From ZC4RG30 sp965652645 (GTDB taxonomy: Bacteria > Pseudomonadota > Gammaproteobacteria > Steroidobacterales > Steroidobacteraceae), in contig CBFGXE010000015.1 of the NCBI GenBank assembly GCA_965652645.1, forward strand, positions 1 to 57,862: 57,862 nucleotides of DNA, read 5' to 3'. Below the pieces are notes generated by a model, which saw nothing but the letters and a program-made list of their open reading frames with translations, did not search any database and was not told where the DNA came from. Position 1 is the stretch's first letter; every line of letters starts with the position of its first letter. This document shows positions 41,647 to 50,639 of the stretch, in pieces. The position numbers and the translations under genes are program-made.

Positions 41647-42633
41647 TCATGCGGACAATCCTCCTTCGATCAAGAGCGCGCGCAATAGTTCTTTCGTATC
41701 CGCAGCGAAAGGATCGCTGCGCAGCACATTGGCGCCAGATGGCAACAGGTTGTCATTGCGCAACCAGGTGAGCTGGCGCTTGGCCAGCTGCCGGGTGGCG
41801 GCCAGTGCCCGGGAAATGGCTGCCTCCAGCGACTCCTGTCCGCGGACATAATTGACCAGCTGGCGATATCCGACGAGTCGCAGCACCGGTGATTGTTCAT
41901 CCAGCGTGCCGCGCGACAGCAATTGCCGCACTTCCTCCACCAGGCCGGCCTGCACCATGTGCTGCAACCGTTGTCCGAGCAACTCGTGCAGACGCGTCCG
42001 GTCGACCGGGTCCAGCACGCAGATGCGCCAATGTCTGAAATCGATGTAGGACTCGTCCTGCGCCCACAAGTTCGCGCGCGGCTGGCCGGACAGCGTGGCG
42101 ATCTCCAGCGCCCGCTGGATGCGCTGCGCATCGTTGGGATGGATGCGCCCGGCCGCCTCCGGGTCAAGCGCGGCCAGCCGCGCGTGCAGCGCCGGCCAGC
42201 CCTCCCGCGCGGCTTCGGCATCGAGCTGCCGCCTGAGGGAGGTGTCGGCCAGCGGCAGTTCCGCGATGCCACGGAACAGCGCGCGGAAATAGAGCATGGT
42301 GCCGCCCACCAGCAGCGGCACCCTGCCGCGCGCGGCGACCTCGCGAACCAGGCGCAGTGCGTCATCGCGGAACTGCCCGGCCGAATACACCTGCTCGGGC
42401 TCGATGATGTCGATGAGATGGTGGGGCACGGCGCGGCGGTCGTCGGCGGTGGGTTTGGCCGTGCCCACATCCAGGCCCCGGTATACCTGCGCGGAATCCA
42501 CGCTGATGATCTCCGCCGGCATGAGGCTGGCCAGCTGCATGGCCAGCGCGCTCTTGCCGCTGCCGGTGGGGCCGAGCACGGCGATGCCCGCGGGCAGCGG
42601 CGGGCGGCCGGCGGCCTGCTCCGTGGTGTTCAC
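41647..42633 (-). CDS. miaA: tRNA dimethylallyltransferase
   Basis: A 328-residue enzyme that adds a dimethylallyl group to A37 of tRNAs reading UNN codons. The P-loop is GPTGSGKSALAMQLA, followed by SVDSAQVYRGLDVGTAKP, the pyrophosphate/tRNA-binding segment PHHLIDIIEP and VGGTMLYFRAL. GTG 42633 is chosen because it overlaps the mutL stop as GTGA and gives the usual length; no better ATG is in frame. Downstream gap to hfq is 33 nt. Confidence 0.94.
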   Translation of the reverse strand: MNTTEQAAGRPPLPAGIAVLGPTGSGKSALAMQLASLMPAEIISVDSAQVYRGLDVGTAKPTADDRRAVPHHLIDIIEPEQVYSAGQFRDDALRLVREVAARGRVPLLVGGTMLYFRALFRGIAELPLADTSLRRQLDAEAAREGWPALHARLAALDPEAAGRIHPNDAQRIQRALEIATLSGQPRANLWAQDESYIDFRHWRICVLDPVDRTRLHELLGQRLQHMVQAGLVEEVRQLLSRGTLDEQSPVLRLVGYRQLVNYVRGQESLEAAISRALAATRQLAKRQLTWLRNDNLLPSGANVLRSDPFAADTKELLRALLIEGGLSA

Positions 42634-44399
42634 CGGCCCCTGAGGAAGAGGCGGTCCAGCTCGAACAGCGCCACCCGCGCGAAGGTGGGCCGGCCGTGGT
42701 TGCACTGGCTGGCGCGTTCGGTCTGCTCCATCTGCCGCAGCAGTGCATCCATTTCCGGCAGCGAAAGGCGGCGGCCGCCATGCACGGCGCCCCGGCAGGC
42801 CAGCGTGGCCAGCAGGTGGTGCTCGGCGCCCTCCACGTGGTGCGTGCCCTCCTCGCTGGCCACGGCCAGCGCCGTGTCGCGCACCAGCTGCGCCACGTCC
42901 TGCCGCGCCAGGAGCGCCGGCACGCTGCGCACGGCCAGCCGGTCCGGCGCGAGGCGCGACAGCTCGAAGCCACAGCGCGACCACTCCGCTTCCTCCTCGA
43001 GCACGCGGTCGATGATGGCTTCGGGCAGCGCGACGGTGACGGGTTCAAGCAGTCGCTGGGCCTCGGCGCGGCGGGTGGCATGGTCCTGCTTCAGTTTCTC
43101 GTAGAGCACGCGTTCGTGGCCGGCGTGCATGTCCACCAGCACCAGGCCCGCCTCATCCTGGGCCAGGATGTAGAGGCCATGGAGCTGCGCGATGGCGGTG
43201 CCCAGCGGGCGGGAATCCTGTGCCGCGGCCTCCATGGCGTCGCGCACCGCCCAGGCATCGCGGGCGGCCGGCACCCCCTGCGGCGCATGCGCGAAACCAG
43301 GCGCGGCAGGGGGGGACGCCCTGCCGAAGTCCAGTGCCCGCCCCGGCAACGGCGTCGCCCCCAACGCGGGCCCGGCATCCACCGCCGTGGCCTGCTCCCC
43401 CGGGCGCGTGTCCGCCAGCCGCCGGCTGACGGCGCGGAAAATGAAATCGTGCACGCCGCGCGCCTCGCGGAAGCGCAGTTCCTGCTTGGCCGGATGCGCG
43501 TTCACATCCACCTCGCGCGGGTCGATGGACAGGTGCAGTACGTAGGCAGGATGGCGCCCGCCATACAGCACGTCGCGATAGCCCAGCTTCACCGCATTCA
43601 TCAGCAGCCGGTCACGCACCGCGCGGCCATTGACGAACCAGTGGGCAAGGTCCGCCTGCGCGCGCGCGAAGGTGGGCCTGCTCATCCAGCCGGAGATGCG
43701 CAGCGGGCCGGTGGCGATGTCGATGTCCATGCAGCCGGCGACGAATTCATCGCCCATCACGGCGGCCAAGCGCGCCTGCTGCCCGGCCGCGTCCGTCGCC
43801 GCGGCCACGCGCAGCTGCTCGCGGCCATTGCTGGTGTAACGCAGCGTCACGTCCGGGCGTGCCAGCGCCAGGCGCTCCACCATCCGCAGCACATGCGTGG
43901 CCTCGGTGGCCTCGCTGCGCAGGAAACGCCGCCGCGCCGGCACGTTGAAGAAGAGGTCGCGCACCTCCACCACGGTGCCCTCGGGCAACGCAGAGGGACG
44001 GATCGCGCCCACCTGCCCGTCCTCGGCAGCGACCTCGCTGGCCGCGGCCGCGCCCCTTTCGCGCGAGGCCAGGCGCAACCGCGCCACCGCGGCGATGGAA
44101 GGCAGCGCCTCGCCGCGAAAGCCCAGCGTGCAAACGGACGCCAGGTCATCCAGGTCGGCAATCTTGCTGGTGGCGTGCCGGGTAAGGGCCAGCGGCAGCT
44201 CCGCGGCGGGAATGCCATGGCCGTTGTCACGCACGCGGATCAGCCCCGCGCCGCCGCCCTCGATCTCGATCTCGATGCGGGTGGCGCCGGCATCCAGCGC
44301 GTTTTCCACCAGCTCCTTGATGACGGAGGCCGGGCGCTCCACCACCTCGCCGGCGGCGATCTGGTCGACCAGGTGGGAGGGCAGAACGCGGATGGCCAT
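42630..44399 (-). CDS. mutL: DNA mismatch repair protein MutL
   Basis: A 589-residue GHKL ATPase. IAAGEVVERPASVIKELVENALDAGA contains the ATP-lid asparagine, DNGHGI and GFRGEALPSIAAV follow, and residues 200-330 form the transducer domain. The C-terminal dimerisation domain (LGTAIAQLHGLYILAQDEAGLVLVDMHAGHERVLYEKL) lacks the DQHAxxEx2E endonuclease motif in its metal-binding form, as is usual where MutH or a homologue serves as nicking enzyme. Upstream amiC stop is 32 nt away; downstream miaA overlaps by four bases. Confidence 0.95.
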   Translation of the reverse strand: MAIRVLPSHLVDQIAAGEVVERPASVIKELVENALDAGATRIEIEIEGGGAGLIRVRDNGHGIPAAELPLALTRHATSKIADLDDLASVCTLGFRGEALPSIAAVARLRLASRERGAAAASEVAAEDGQVGAIRPSALPEGTVVEVRDLFFNVPARRRFLRSEATEATHVLRMVERLALARPDVTLRYTSNGREQLRVAAATDAAGQQARLAAVMGDEFVAGCMDIDIATGPLRISGWMSRPTFARAQADLAHWFVNGRAVRDRLLMNAVKLGYRDVLYGGRHPAYVLHLSIDPREVDVNAHPAKQELRFREARGVHDFIFRAVSRRLADTRPGEQATAVDAGPALGATPLPGRALDFGRASPPAAPGFAHAPQGVPAARDAWAVRDAMEAAAQDSRPLGTAIAQLHGLYILAQDEAGLVLVDMHAGHERVLYEKLKQDHATRRAEAQRLLEPVTVALPEAIIDRVLEEEAEWSRCGFELSRLAPDRLAVRSVPALLARQDVAQLVRDTALAVASEEGTHHVEGAEHHLLATLACRGAVHGGRRLSLPEMDALLRQMEQTERASQCNHGRPTFARVALFELDRLFLRGR

Positions 44400-44431
44400 G
44401 TGGCCCGCGATCTTAAATGGGTACGCTGCCC

Positions 44432-45679
44432 TTAGGGAGAAGAAGCCACCAGCCGGCGCTCCTCGCGCTGGCGCGCGAAGTACGTGCCGTCGGGCGGGCT
44501 CTGCCGGAAATACTCCAGCACGCCTTTGAAGATGGCCTCGGCGATGGCCTGCTGGTGGGTCGCGGAGCGCAGCTTCTTCTCCTCCCCCGGATTGGAAATG
44601 AAGGCCGTTTCCACCAGCAGCGCGGGGATGTCGCGGGACTTCAGCACCAGGAAGCCGGCGCTCTGCACCCTGGTCTTGCGCACGGTGCCCACGCGGTCGA
44701 GCTGCGCCAGCACGAGCTGGGCGGCATCGGCACTCAAGCCGATGCTGGCAGTCTGCGTCAGGTCCACCAGCACCGAAGCCAGCGGGTCCTCGCCCTGGCC
44801 GCGACCGCGATCCACCGCGTTTTCCTGCTCGGCCAGCCAGCGGGCCGCCTCGCTGGAGGCGCCCTTCTCGCTCAGCACGTACACCGAGGAACCGGTGACG
44901 TCGCTGCGCGGCACGGAATCCGCATGCACGGAGATGAAGATGTCGGCGCCCGCCTGGCGCGCCAGGCGCGTGCGCTCACGCAGGTCGATGCGGCGATCGT
45001 CCTTGCGGGTGAGATAGGCGCGCATGCCCGGCTGCGCGTTCACGCGTCGCGCCAGCTCCTGCGCGATCTTCAGCACCACGTCCTTTTCGCGGGTGCCGCC
45101 CCTGCCGATGGCGCCGGGATCATCGCCGCCGTGGCCGGCATCGATGGCGACCACCACGTCGCGGCCCACGTCACGCGGCGCATGTTCGGCGCGCACCGGG
45201 GTGGCAGGCGCCGGCGTCGCGGGGGCAGCGGCCACCGGTGCCGGCGCGGATGGGTTGGCCGGCTTCGCGGTGGAAGTTACTGCCGTGGCGGCCGGTGCAC
45301 GGCCCAGCTCCACGACGAGCCTGTTGCCCTCGGTGCGCGACTTCCAGGACATGCCCTTCTGCAACTCCAGCACCAGGCGCAGCGTACCGCCCGGCTGCAC
45401 GCCATCGCGCACCACGCGCACGGGGCCTGCACCCCGCGGCAGCTTCACGCCCTTTGCCAGGCTGGTGCGCGGCAGGTCGATGACCAGTCGATGCGGATTG
45501 GAGAGCGTGAAGACCTTGGGTTTGGGAGCGGATGCGGAGAGCTCAAGCTCCAGGCGTGCACCGTCGGACGCGGGTGCGACCAGCACCGCCTGTCGCAGCA
45601 GGGTGGCTGCCGCCAGCGGCGCCGCCATCAGCAGCGCACTACAGGCCACCAGCCATGCGGATCCCCGGCGAGAAATCAT
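44432..45679 (-). CDS. amiC: N-acetylmuramoyl-L-alanine amidase with AMIN domain
   Basis: A 415-residue periplasmic enzyme that splits septal peptidoglycan. Signal peptide (AWLVACSALLMAAPLAAA), AMIN domain (LELSASAPKPKVFTLSNPHRLVIDLP, about 35-145), an alanine/proline-rich linker and an Amidase_3 domain with zinc ligands H (AIDAGHGGDDPGA), E (VLKIAQELARRV region) and H (FISVHADS) and the catalytic E in LLVETAFISNP. The naming amiB or amiC cannot be decided from sequence alone. It sits between tsaE and mutL, the place of amiB in E. coli. Confidence 0.92.
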   Translation of the reverse strand: MISRRGSAWLVACSALLMAAPLAAATLLRQAVLVAPASDGARLELELSASAPKPKVFTLSNPHRLVIDLPRTSLAKGVKLPRGAGPVRVVRDGVQPGGTLRLVLELQKGMSWKSRTEGNRLVVELGRAPAATAVTSTAKPANPSAPAPVAAAPATPAPATPVRAEHAPRDVGRDVVVAIDAGHGGDDPGAIGRGGTREKDVVLKIAQELARRVNAQPGMRAYLTRKDDRRIDLRERTRLARQAGADIFISVHADSVPRSDVTGSSVYVLSEKGASSEAARWLAEQENAVDRGRGQGEDPLASVLVDLTQTASIGLSADAAQLVLAQLDRVGTVRKTRVQSAGFLVLKSRDIPALLVETAFISNPGEEKKLRSATHQQAIAEAIFKGVLEYFRQSPPDGTYFARQREERRLVASSP

Positions 45680-45741
45680 CGCCGCACTTTACGGCCGGAT
45701 GCGCGTAATTTCAATAAAAATATGGGGATAGATCACTTTCA

Positions 45742-46248
45742 TCATCTGGAGTCTGCGTCGATCGCCGCTGCCCAGCGCGCCCCGCTGGCCGATCGGGGCA
45801 GGATGCGCGCCCGTCGCGCCGCGCCCACCGGCTCCAGGTGGATGTCCGCATCGGCGGGCGGCAGCTCCCCTCCCGCGCCCTTCCCGGGCCACTCGATCAG
45901 CCAGAGCGCGCTGTCCGGCAGCTGGTCGGCCAGGCCCAGCGCCAGCAGGTCGTCGGGGGATTCCAGTCGATACAGGTCGAGGTGCAGCACACGCCGGCCG
46001 GCCGGTTCGTACTCCGTCATCAGTGCGTAGGTGGGGCTGCGCACCGGCCCGGTCTCGCCCATGGCCCGCAACATGCCGCGGGCCAGCGTGGTCTTGCCGG
46101 CACCCAGGTCGCCGTGCAGGTAGAGCACCAGCGGCGCATCGGCGGCCGGCAGCGCGCGCGCCAGGCGTGCAGCGAAGCGTCCGGTGGCCGCCTCGTCGGC
46201 CAGGGAGACCCAGTTTCCCGCGTCCTGCGCAGGAGAAGATGCATTCAT
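45742..46248 (-). CDS. tsaE: tRNA threonylcarbamoyladenosine biosynthesis ATPase TsaE
   Basis: A 168-residue P-loop ATPase that works with TsaB and TsaD to make t6A37. Walker A is LHGDLGAGKTTLARGML, followed by VRSPTYALMTEYE and LHLDLYRLESPDDLLALGL. ATG 46248 overlaps the nnr stop (ATGA). The C-terminal 35 residues (AARRARILPRSASGARW) are a basic tail longer than in E. coli. Confidence 0.93.
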   Translation of the reverse strand: MNASSPAQDAGNWVSLADEAATGRFAARLARALPAADAPLVLYLHGDLGAGKTTLARGMLRAMGETGPVRSPTYALMTEYEPAGRRVLHLDLYRLESPDDLLALGLADQLPDSALWLIEWPGKGAGGELPPADADIHLEPVGAARRARILPRSASGARWAAAIDADSR

Positions 46249-47726
46249 GGAAGCTGCGCCAGCACCACGCGCAGTTCCTGCACGACTTCCAGCGCCAGCA
46301 TGCCGCGCAGCCCGGAACGCGCGCAGTGGTCTCCCGCCACGGCATGCGCATACACCGCGCCCGCCGTGGCCTCGAAGGGCCGCTCGCTCTGCACCAGGAA
46401 TCCGGCCACCGCGCCGGTCAGCACATCGCCCATGCCGGGCACCGACATGCCGGGATTGCCATGGCCGCACAGGCGGGGCACCTGCCCTTCCGCACCCAGC
46501 AGCGTTCCGGCCCCCTTCAGCACCACGATGCCGCCATAGCGGCGGCAAAGCGCGTCCAGCGCGCCCAGGCGGTCTTCCTCGACCGCCGTCACCGGCACGC
46601 CCAGCATGCGCGCCGCCTCCCCCGGATGCGGCGTGAGCACCCAGTCGTCGCGGCGCGGCGGCTCGGCCATCGCGGCGATCATGTTGAGTGCATCGGCATC
46701 CAGCACCAGGCGCTGCCCCGGCACGCGCGCGGCGAGCACCGCCTCGAGCACGGAGGCCGCCCAGGCATCGCGACCCAGCCCCGGCCCCACGGCCACCACG
46801 TCGGCGTTCGCCATTGCGGCACTGACGTCGCAGGCATCGTGCACGGCGCAGAACATCAGCTCCGGCCGTGGCGCGGTCACCGCCGCCAGGTGCGCCGGCA
46901 GGCTGGCCACGGTGACGAGGCCTGCGCCCACGCGCAGCGCAGCTTCTCCCGCCATCCGCACCGCACCGGGCATGCCCTTGCCACCGCCCACCACCAGCAC
47001 GCGGCCGAACTGGCTCTTGTGGCTGCGGCGCGGGCGCGGCGGCATGGATTCGGCGAGCACGTCATAGGCCAGGCGGCGCAGCGCCGGTTCGATGGGCACG
47101 CGCGCCACCTGCAGGGCGTCGAACTGCAGGTCACCGCAATGCTCCGGGCCCTCGCCCAGGAACATGCCCTGCTTGAGCGCGATGAAAGTGAGCGTGGCGG
47201 TGGCGCGCACCGCAGGCATCACGTGTCCCGTGTCCGGATCGAGGCCCGACGGCAGGTCCAGCGCGAACACGCGCCGACCGGCGGCATTGATGGCCTCGAT
47301 GGCAGCCTGCAGGTCGGGCCGCAGCGGCACGCGCGCGCCGATGCCCAGCAGCGCATCGACGATGAGATCGGCCCGGACGAGCGCAGACGGATCCAGCGGC
47401 CCGGGCACCACGCCGGCGGCCCGCAGGTCGACATGGGCCGCGCGCGCCTCGCCACGCAGCGCGCCCTCATCACCCACCAGCATCACCCGCACTTCCAGGC
47501 CAGCCTGGTGCGCCAGCCGCGCCAGCACCATGCCGTCGCCACCGTTGTTGCCGGGGCCGGCCACCACCACCAGCGCACGTGCCAGCGGCCAGCGCTGGCG
47601 CAGCACCGAGAAGGCTGCCGCGCCGGCACGCTTCATCAGCGTGTAGCCGGTGACCCCGTCAACCAGTGCCGAGGCCTCCAGTTGCCTCACCTGGGTCGCG
47701 GTATAGATTTCGCGAGGCAGCAGCAT
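46245..47726 (-). CDS. nnr: Bifunctional NAD(P)H-hydrate epimerase/dehydratase
   Basis: A 493-residue repair enzyme for damaged NAD(P)H. N-terminal YjeF_N epimerase with VVAGPGNNGGDGMVLAR and the active-site segment DALLGIG; C-terminal ADP-dependent dehydratase with GRVLVVGGGKGMPGAVRMAG, VVAVGPGLGRDAWA, TPHPGEAARML and GNPGMSVPGMGDVLTGAV. It starts the nnr-tsaE-amiC-mutL-miaA block. The order matches E. coli yjeF and following genes. Confidence 0.93.
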   Translation of the reverse strand: MLLPREIYTATQVRQLEASALVDGVTGYTLMKRAGAAAFSVLRQRWPLARALVVVAGPGNNGGDGMVLARLAHQAGLEVRVMLVGDEGALRGEARAAHVDLRAAGVVPGPLDPSALVRADLIVDALLGIGARVPLRPDLQAAIEAINAAGRRVFALDLPSGLDPDTGHVMPAVRATATLTFIALKQGMFLGEGPEHCGDLQFDALQVARVPIEPALRRLAYDVLAESMPPRPRRSHKSQFGRVLVVGGGKGMPGAVRMAGEAALRVGAGLVTVASLPAHLAAVTAPRPELMFCAVHDACDVSAAMANADVVAVGPGLGRDAWAASVLEAVLAARVPGQRLVLDADALNMIAAMAEPPRRDDWVLTPHPGEAARMLGVPVTAVEEDRLGALDALCRRYGGIVVLKGAGTLLGAEGQVPRLCGHGNPGMSVPGMGDVLTGAVAGFLVQSERPFEATAGAVYAHAVAGDHCARSGLRGMLALEVVQELRVVLAQLP

Positions 47727-47774
47727 GACGGCAGTATACGGGCAGCCGGCGTGCCACCGGCACGCCGCTGCGAC

Positions 47775-48638
47775 TCAGCGCAGGGAAACGCGCAGGTTGT
47801 CGATGAGGCGGGCCTTGCCCAGCCGTGCGGCGGTGAGGATCACCAGCTCCCGCGCCAGCCCGTCCGGTGCCGTGCCCGGCTCGCGCAGCGTGCCGGCCTC
47901 GCGCACCTCGAAGTAGTCCGGCACCATGCCGGCGGCCGCAAGTTCGGTCGTGCCCCAGGCCGAAAGCCGTGCGAAATCGCGCTCGCCGCCTTCGATGCGA
48001 TCAGCCGCCGCGCGCAGCGTGGCGTAGATGCGCGGCGCCACCTCGCGCTCGGCCGGCGTGAGGTAGCGGTTGCGCGAACTCATCGCCAGGCCGTCCGGCG
48101 CGCGCACGGTGGGCGCGCCGATCACCTGCACCATGATGTCGAGGTCCGCGACCATGCGACGGATGATGGTGAGCTGCTGGTAGTCCTTCTCGCCGAACAC
48201 CGCCACGTCCGGCTGCACGATGCCGAACAGCTTGGCCACCACCGTGGCCACGCCATCGAAATGCCCCGGCCGCACGCGGCCGCAGAGGATCTGCGACAGG
48301 GATTCCACGGTGACGCGGGTGGCGCTGCGGCCGCCATCCGGGTAGACCTCGCGCACGGGGGGCAGGAACAGCATGTCGCAGCCGGCCTTCTCCAGCAGCC
48401 GCTGGTCCTCCTCCGGCGTGCGCGGGTAACGCTCGAAATCCTCGCCCGGCCCGAACTGCAGCGGATTGACGAACACGCTGGCGATCACGCGGTCGGCGTG
48501 CTGCCGCGCGGTGGTCAGGAGGCTCATGTGGCCGTCGTGCAGCGAGCCCATGGTGGGCACCAGCCCCACCCGCTCGCCATCCAGGCGCCAGGCCTTCACT
48601 GCCTCGCGCAGGTCGGCGATTCGCTCGATGGTGATCAT
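47775..48638 (-). CDS. panC: Pantoate--beta-alanine ligase
   Basis: A 287-residue adenylate-forming ligase that makes pantothenate. GLVPTMGSLHDGHMSLL contains the HIGH-like nucleotide site, FVNPLQFGPGEDFERYPR and VFGEKDYQQLTIIRRM follow, and MSSRNRYLTPAERE holds the KMSKS-like loop. ATG 48638 overlaps the last base of panB's stop. It is the last gene of the pcnB-folK-dNK-panB-panC run; nothing convincing follows before the convergent-free gap to nnr. Confidence 0.95.
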   Translation of the reverse strand: MITIERIADLREAVKAWRLDGERVGLVPTMGSLHDGHMSLLTTARQHADRVIASVFVNPLQFGPGEDFERYPRTPEEDQRLLEKAGCDMLFLPPVREVYPDGGRSATRVTVESLSQILCGRVRPGHFDGVATVVAKLFGIVQPDVAVFGEKDYQQLTIIRRMVADLDIMVQVIGAPTVRAPDGLAMSSRNRYLTPAEREVAPRIYATLRAAADRIEGGERDFARLSAWGTTELAAAGMVPDYFEVREAGTLREPGTAPDGLARELVILTAARLGKARLIDNLRVSLR

Positions 48639-49468
48639 CAGGAGAAGCAGTGCTCGGCGGCGGGATACTCGCGTTGCTTCACTGCATTCACGTAGGCGGC
48701 GACCGCTGCCTGCGGGGAATCGAGCCCGGACATGAAATTGCGCACGAACCGCGGCTTCCTGCCCGGCGTGATGTCGAGGATGTCGTAGAGCACCTGGATC
48801 TGCCCGCTGACCGCGGGCCCCGCGCCGATGCCGATCACCGGCACGTGCAGCGCCCCGGTCACGGCCCTGCCCACTTCATTGGGCACGCATTCCAGCAGCA
48901 CGATGTCCGCGCCAGCGGACTCCAGGTCGCGCGCGTCGCGCACGATGCGCTCGGCGGCGTCCTTCTCCCTGCCCTGCACACGGAAGCCGCCTGTCTTGTG
49001 CACCGACTGCGGCTTCAGCCCCAGGTGCGCGCACACCGCAATGTCGTGGCCGGCCAGCACCTCGACGATGCGCAGCTGCTCGGCGCCGCTCTCCAGCTTT
49101 ACCATGCGCGCCCCGCCCTCCTGCATCAGGCGCACGGAGTTGGCCAGCGCCACGTCGGGCGAGGAGTAGCTCATGAACGGCAGGTCGGCAACCAGGAAGG
49201 GACGATAGCTGCCGCGCGACACGGCGCGCGTGTGATAAACCATGTCGTCCACCGTCACCGGCACGGTGGTGTCATGCCCCTGGATCACCATGCCCAGGGA
49301 GTCGCCCACCAGCACCATGTCGACATTGGCCTGGTCCAGCAGCACCGCGAAGCTGGCGTCATAGCAGGTGAGCGCCGCAATGGGCTCGCCTTCCTCGCGC
49401 ATGCGGTTCAGGGTGGTCAGGCTTACCGGTTGGCGGGCCGCGTCTCGCAGCTGGAGCTGGGTATACAT
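48638..49468 (-). CDS. panB: 3-methyl-2-oxobutanoate hydroxymethyltransferase
   Basis: A 276-residue TIM-barrel enzyme that makes ketopantoate from 2-oxoisovalerate with methylene-THF. ALTCYDASFAVLLDQANVDMVLVGDSLGMVIQGHDTT is the conserved substrate and Mg2+ loop and VGIGAGPAVSGQIQVLYD is the C-terminal catalytic segment. It starts 3 nt before the dNK stop boundary and is joined to panC by a one-base overlap. Confidence 0.95.
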   Translation of the reverse strand: MYTQLQLRDAARQPVSLTTLNRMREEGEPIAALTCYDASFAVLLDQANVDMVLVGDSLGMVIQGHDTTVPVTVDDMVYHTRAVSRGSYRPFLVADLPFMSYSSPDVALANSVRLMQEGGARMVKLESGAEQLRIVEVLAGHDIAVCAHLGLKPQSVHKTGGFRVQGREKDAAERIVRDARDLESAGADIVLLECVPNEVGRAVTGALHVPVIGIGAGPAVSGQIQVLYDILDITPGRKPRFVRNFMSGLDSPQAAVAAYVNAVKQREYPAAEHCFS

Positions 49469-49470
49469 GA

Positions 49471-50127
49471 TTACAGTCCCCTGGTACGGAGGGGATTGTA
49501 GTAGAGCCGGCCACGCACCGTGCGGCTGATCTGGCCCAGCAGCTCCTCGTAGTCGGAATCATTGCCTACCGGGTCGATGCTGGCGGCATTCACGATCAGC
49601 AGCGGGCTGTCCGAATAGGCGTGGAAGAAACGCGCGTACGCCTCATTGAGGCGCGTGAGATAGGGACGGTCGATCAGGCTCTCGTGGGCAATGCCACGCC
49701 GGGCGATGCGGTCGAGCAGCACGTCCACAGGGGCCTGCAGGTAGACCACCAGGTCCGGCCGCGGTGCGTCGATCGAGAGGCGCTCGTGCACCTGGCGATA
49801 CAGTCCGTATTCCTCGTCGTCCAGCGTCATGCGTGCGAAGAGGTCATCCTTGGCCAGCAGGTAGTCGGCCACGCGCACGCTGCCGAAGAGGTCCTGCTGC
49901 GTGAGCGAGGCCTGCTGCTGGGCGCGCTGGAAGAGGAAATAAAGCTGCGCGGGCAATGCACCCACGCGCGGGTTGCGGTAGAAGCGCTCGAGGAAGGGAT
50001 TCTCGTCCGCCTGCTCCAGCACCAGCTGCGCATTGAGCGTGGCGGCGATGCGGCGCGCGAGGCTGGTCTTGCCCACGCCGATGGCCCCCTCGATCACGAG
50101 GTAACGGTGCGGCATGGCGGGCGTCAT
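49471..50127 (-). CDS. Deoxynucleoside kinase family protein
   Basis: A 218-residue P-loop kinase: VIEGAIGVGKTSLARRIA, ENPFLERFYRNP, LFQRAQQQASLTQQDLFG with the E/R deoxynucleoside pocket, DRPYLTRLNEAY as lid region and PDLVVYLQAPVDVLLDRIARRG. It phosphorylates deoxyadenosine/deoxyguanosine-type substrates in related proteins, but the exact specificity is not evident. It overlaps folK by four bases and precedes panB closely; this folK-dNK-panB arrangement is common in gammaproteobacteria outside the Enterobacterales. Confidence 0.88.
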   Translation of the reverse strand: MTPAMPHRYLVIEGAIGVGKTSLARRIAATLNAQLVLEQADENPFLERFYRNPRVGALPAQLYFLFQRAQQQASLTQQDLFGSVRVADYLLAKDDLFARMTLDDEEYGLYRQVHERLSIDAPRPDLVVYLQAPVDVLLDRIARRGIAHESLIDRPYLTRLNEAYARFFHAYSDSPLLIVNAASIDPVGNDSDYEELLGQISRTVRGRLYYNPLRTRGL

Positions 50128-50630
50128 GCCGCGATCACCTCGGCAATGCCATCGTCGGCGAGTTGCCGCAGCAGCACTTCCACGCGCCCCACGCCGGGCA
50201 CGTCAAGCGTGGGGGCCACATCATGCAATGGCGCGAGCACGAAGCCGCGCTCGGCGACGCCGGGATGGGGCACGGTGAGGTCGGGTGCCTGGATCCGCTC
50301 GCGGCCGAACACCAGGAGGTCGAGGTCGAGCGTGCGCGGTCCCCAGCGCTCGGTGCGCACGCGCCCGGCCGCCTGCTCGATGCCCCGCAATCCCTGCAGC
50401 AATGCCATTGCATCAAGCTGCGTGAGCAGCCCCGCCACGGCGTTGATGAAATCCCCCTGCGCCACCGGCCCGAACGGCCGCGTGCGATACAGCCGTGAGC
50501 GGGCGATGAGGCGGGTCTGCGGCAGGCCATCGAGTGCATCGAAGGCCTCCTGCACACGGGCCCGGGAATCGCCCATGTTGCTGCCGACGCCCACGTAGGC
50601 CGGCACCCACAAGCTGCTCCCCTGCGCCAT
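50124..50630 (-). CDS. folK: 2-amino-4-hydroxy-6-hydroxymethyldihydropteridine diphosphokinase
   Basis: A 168-residue HPPK of folate synthesis: AYVGVGSNMGDSRARVQEAFDAL, SRLYRTRPFGPVAQGDFINAV and WGPRTLDLDLLVFG with the two magnesium-binding aspartates are all in order, then VPHPGVAERGFVLAPL. ATG 50630 starts 9 nt after pcnB ends, and the stop overlaps the dNK start by four bases. Confidence 0.94.
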   Translation of the reverse strand: MAQGSSLWVPAYVGVGSNMGDSRARVQEAFDALDGLPQTRLIARSRLYRTRPFGPVAQGDFINAVAGLLTQLDAMALLQGLRGIEQAAGRVRTERWGPRTLDLDLLVFGRERIQAPDLTVPHPGVAERGFVLAPLHDVAPTLDVPGVGRVEVLLRQLADDGIAEVIAA

Positions 50631-50639
50631 GCTTCGCGG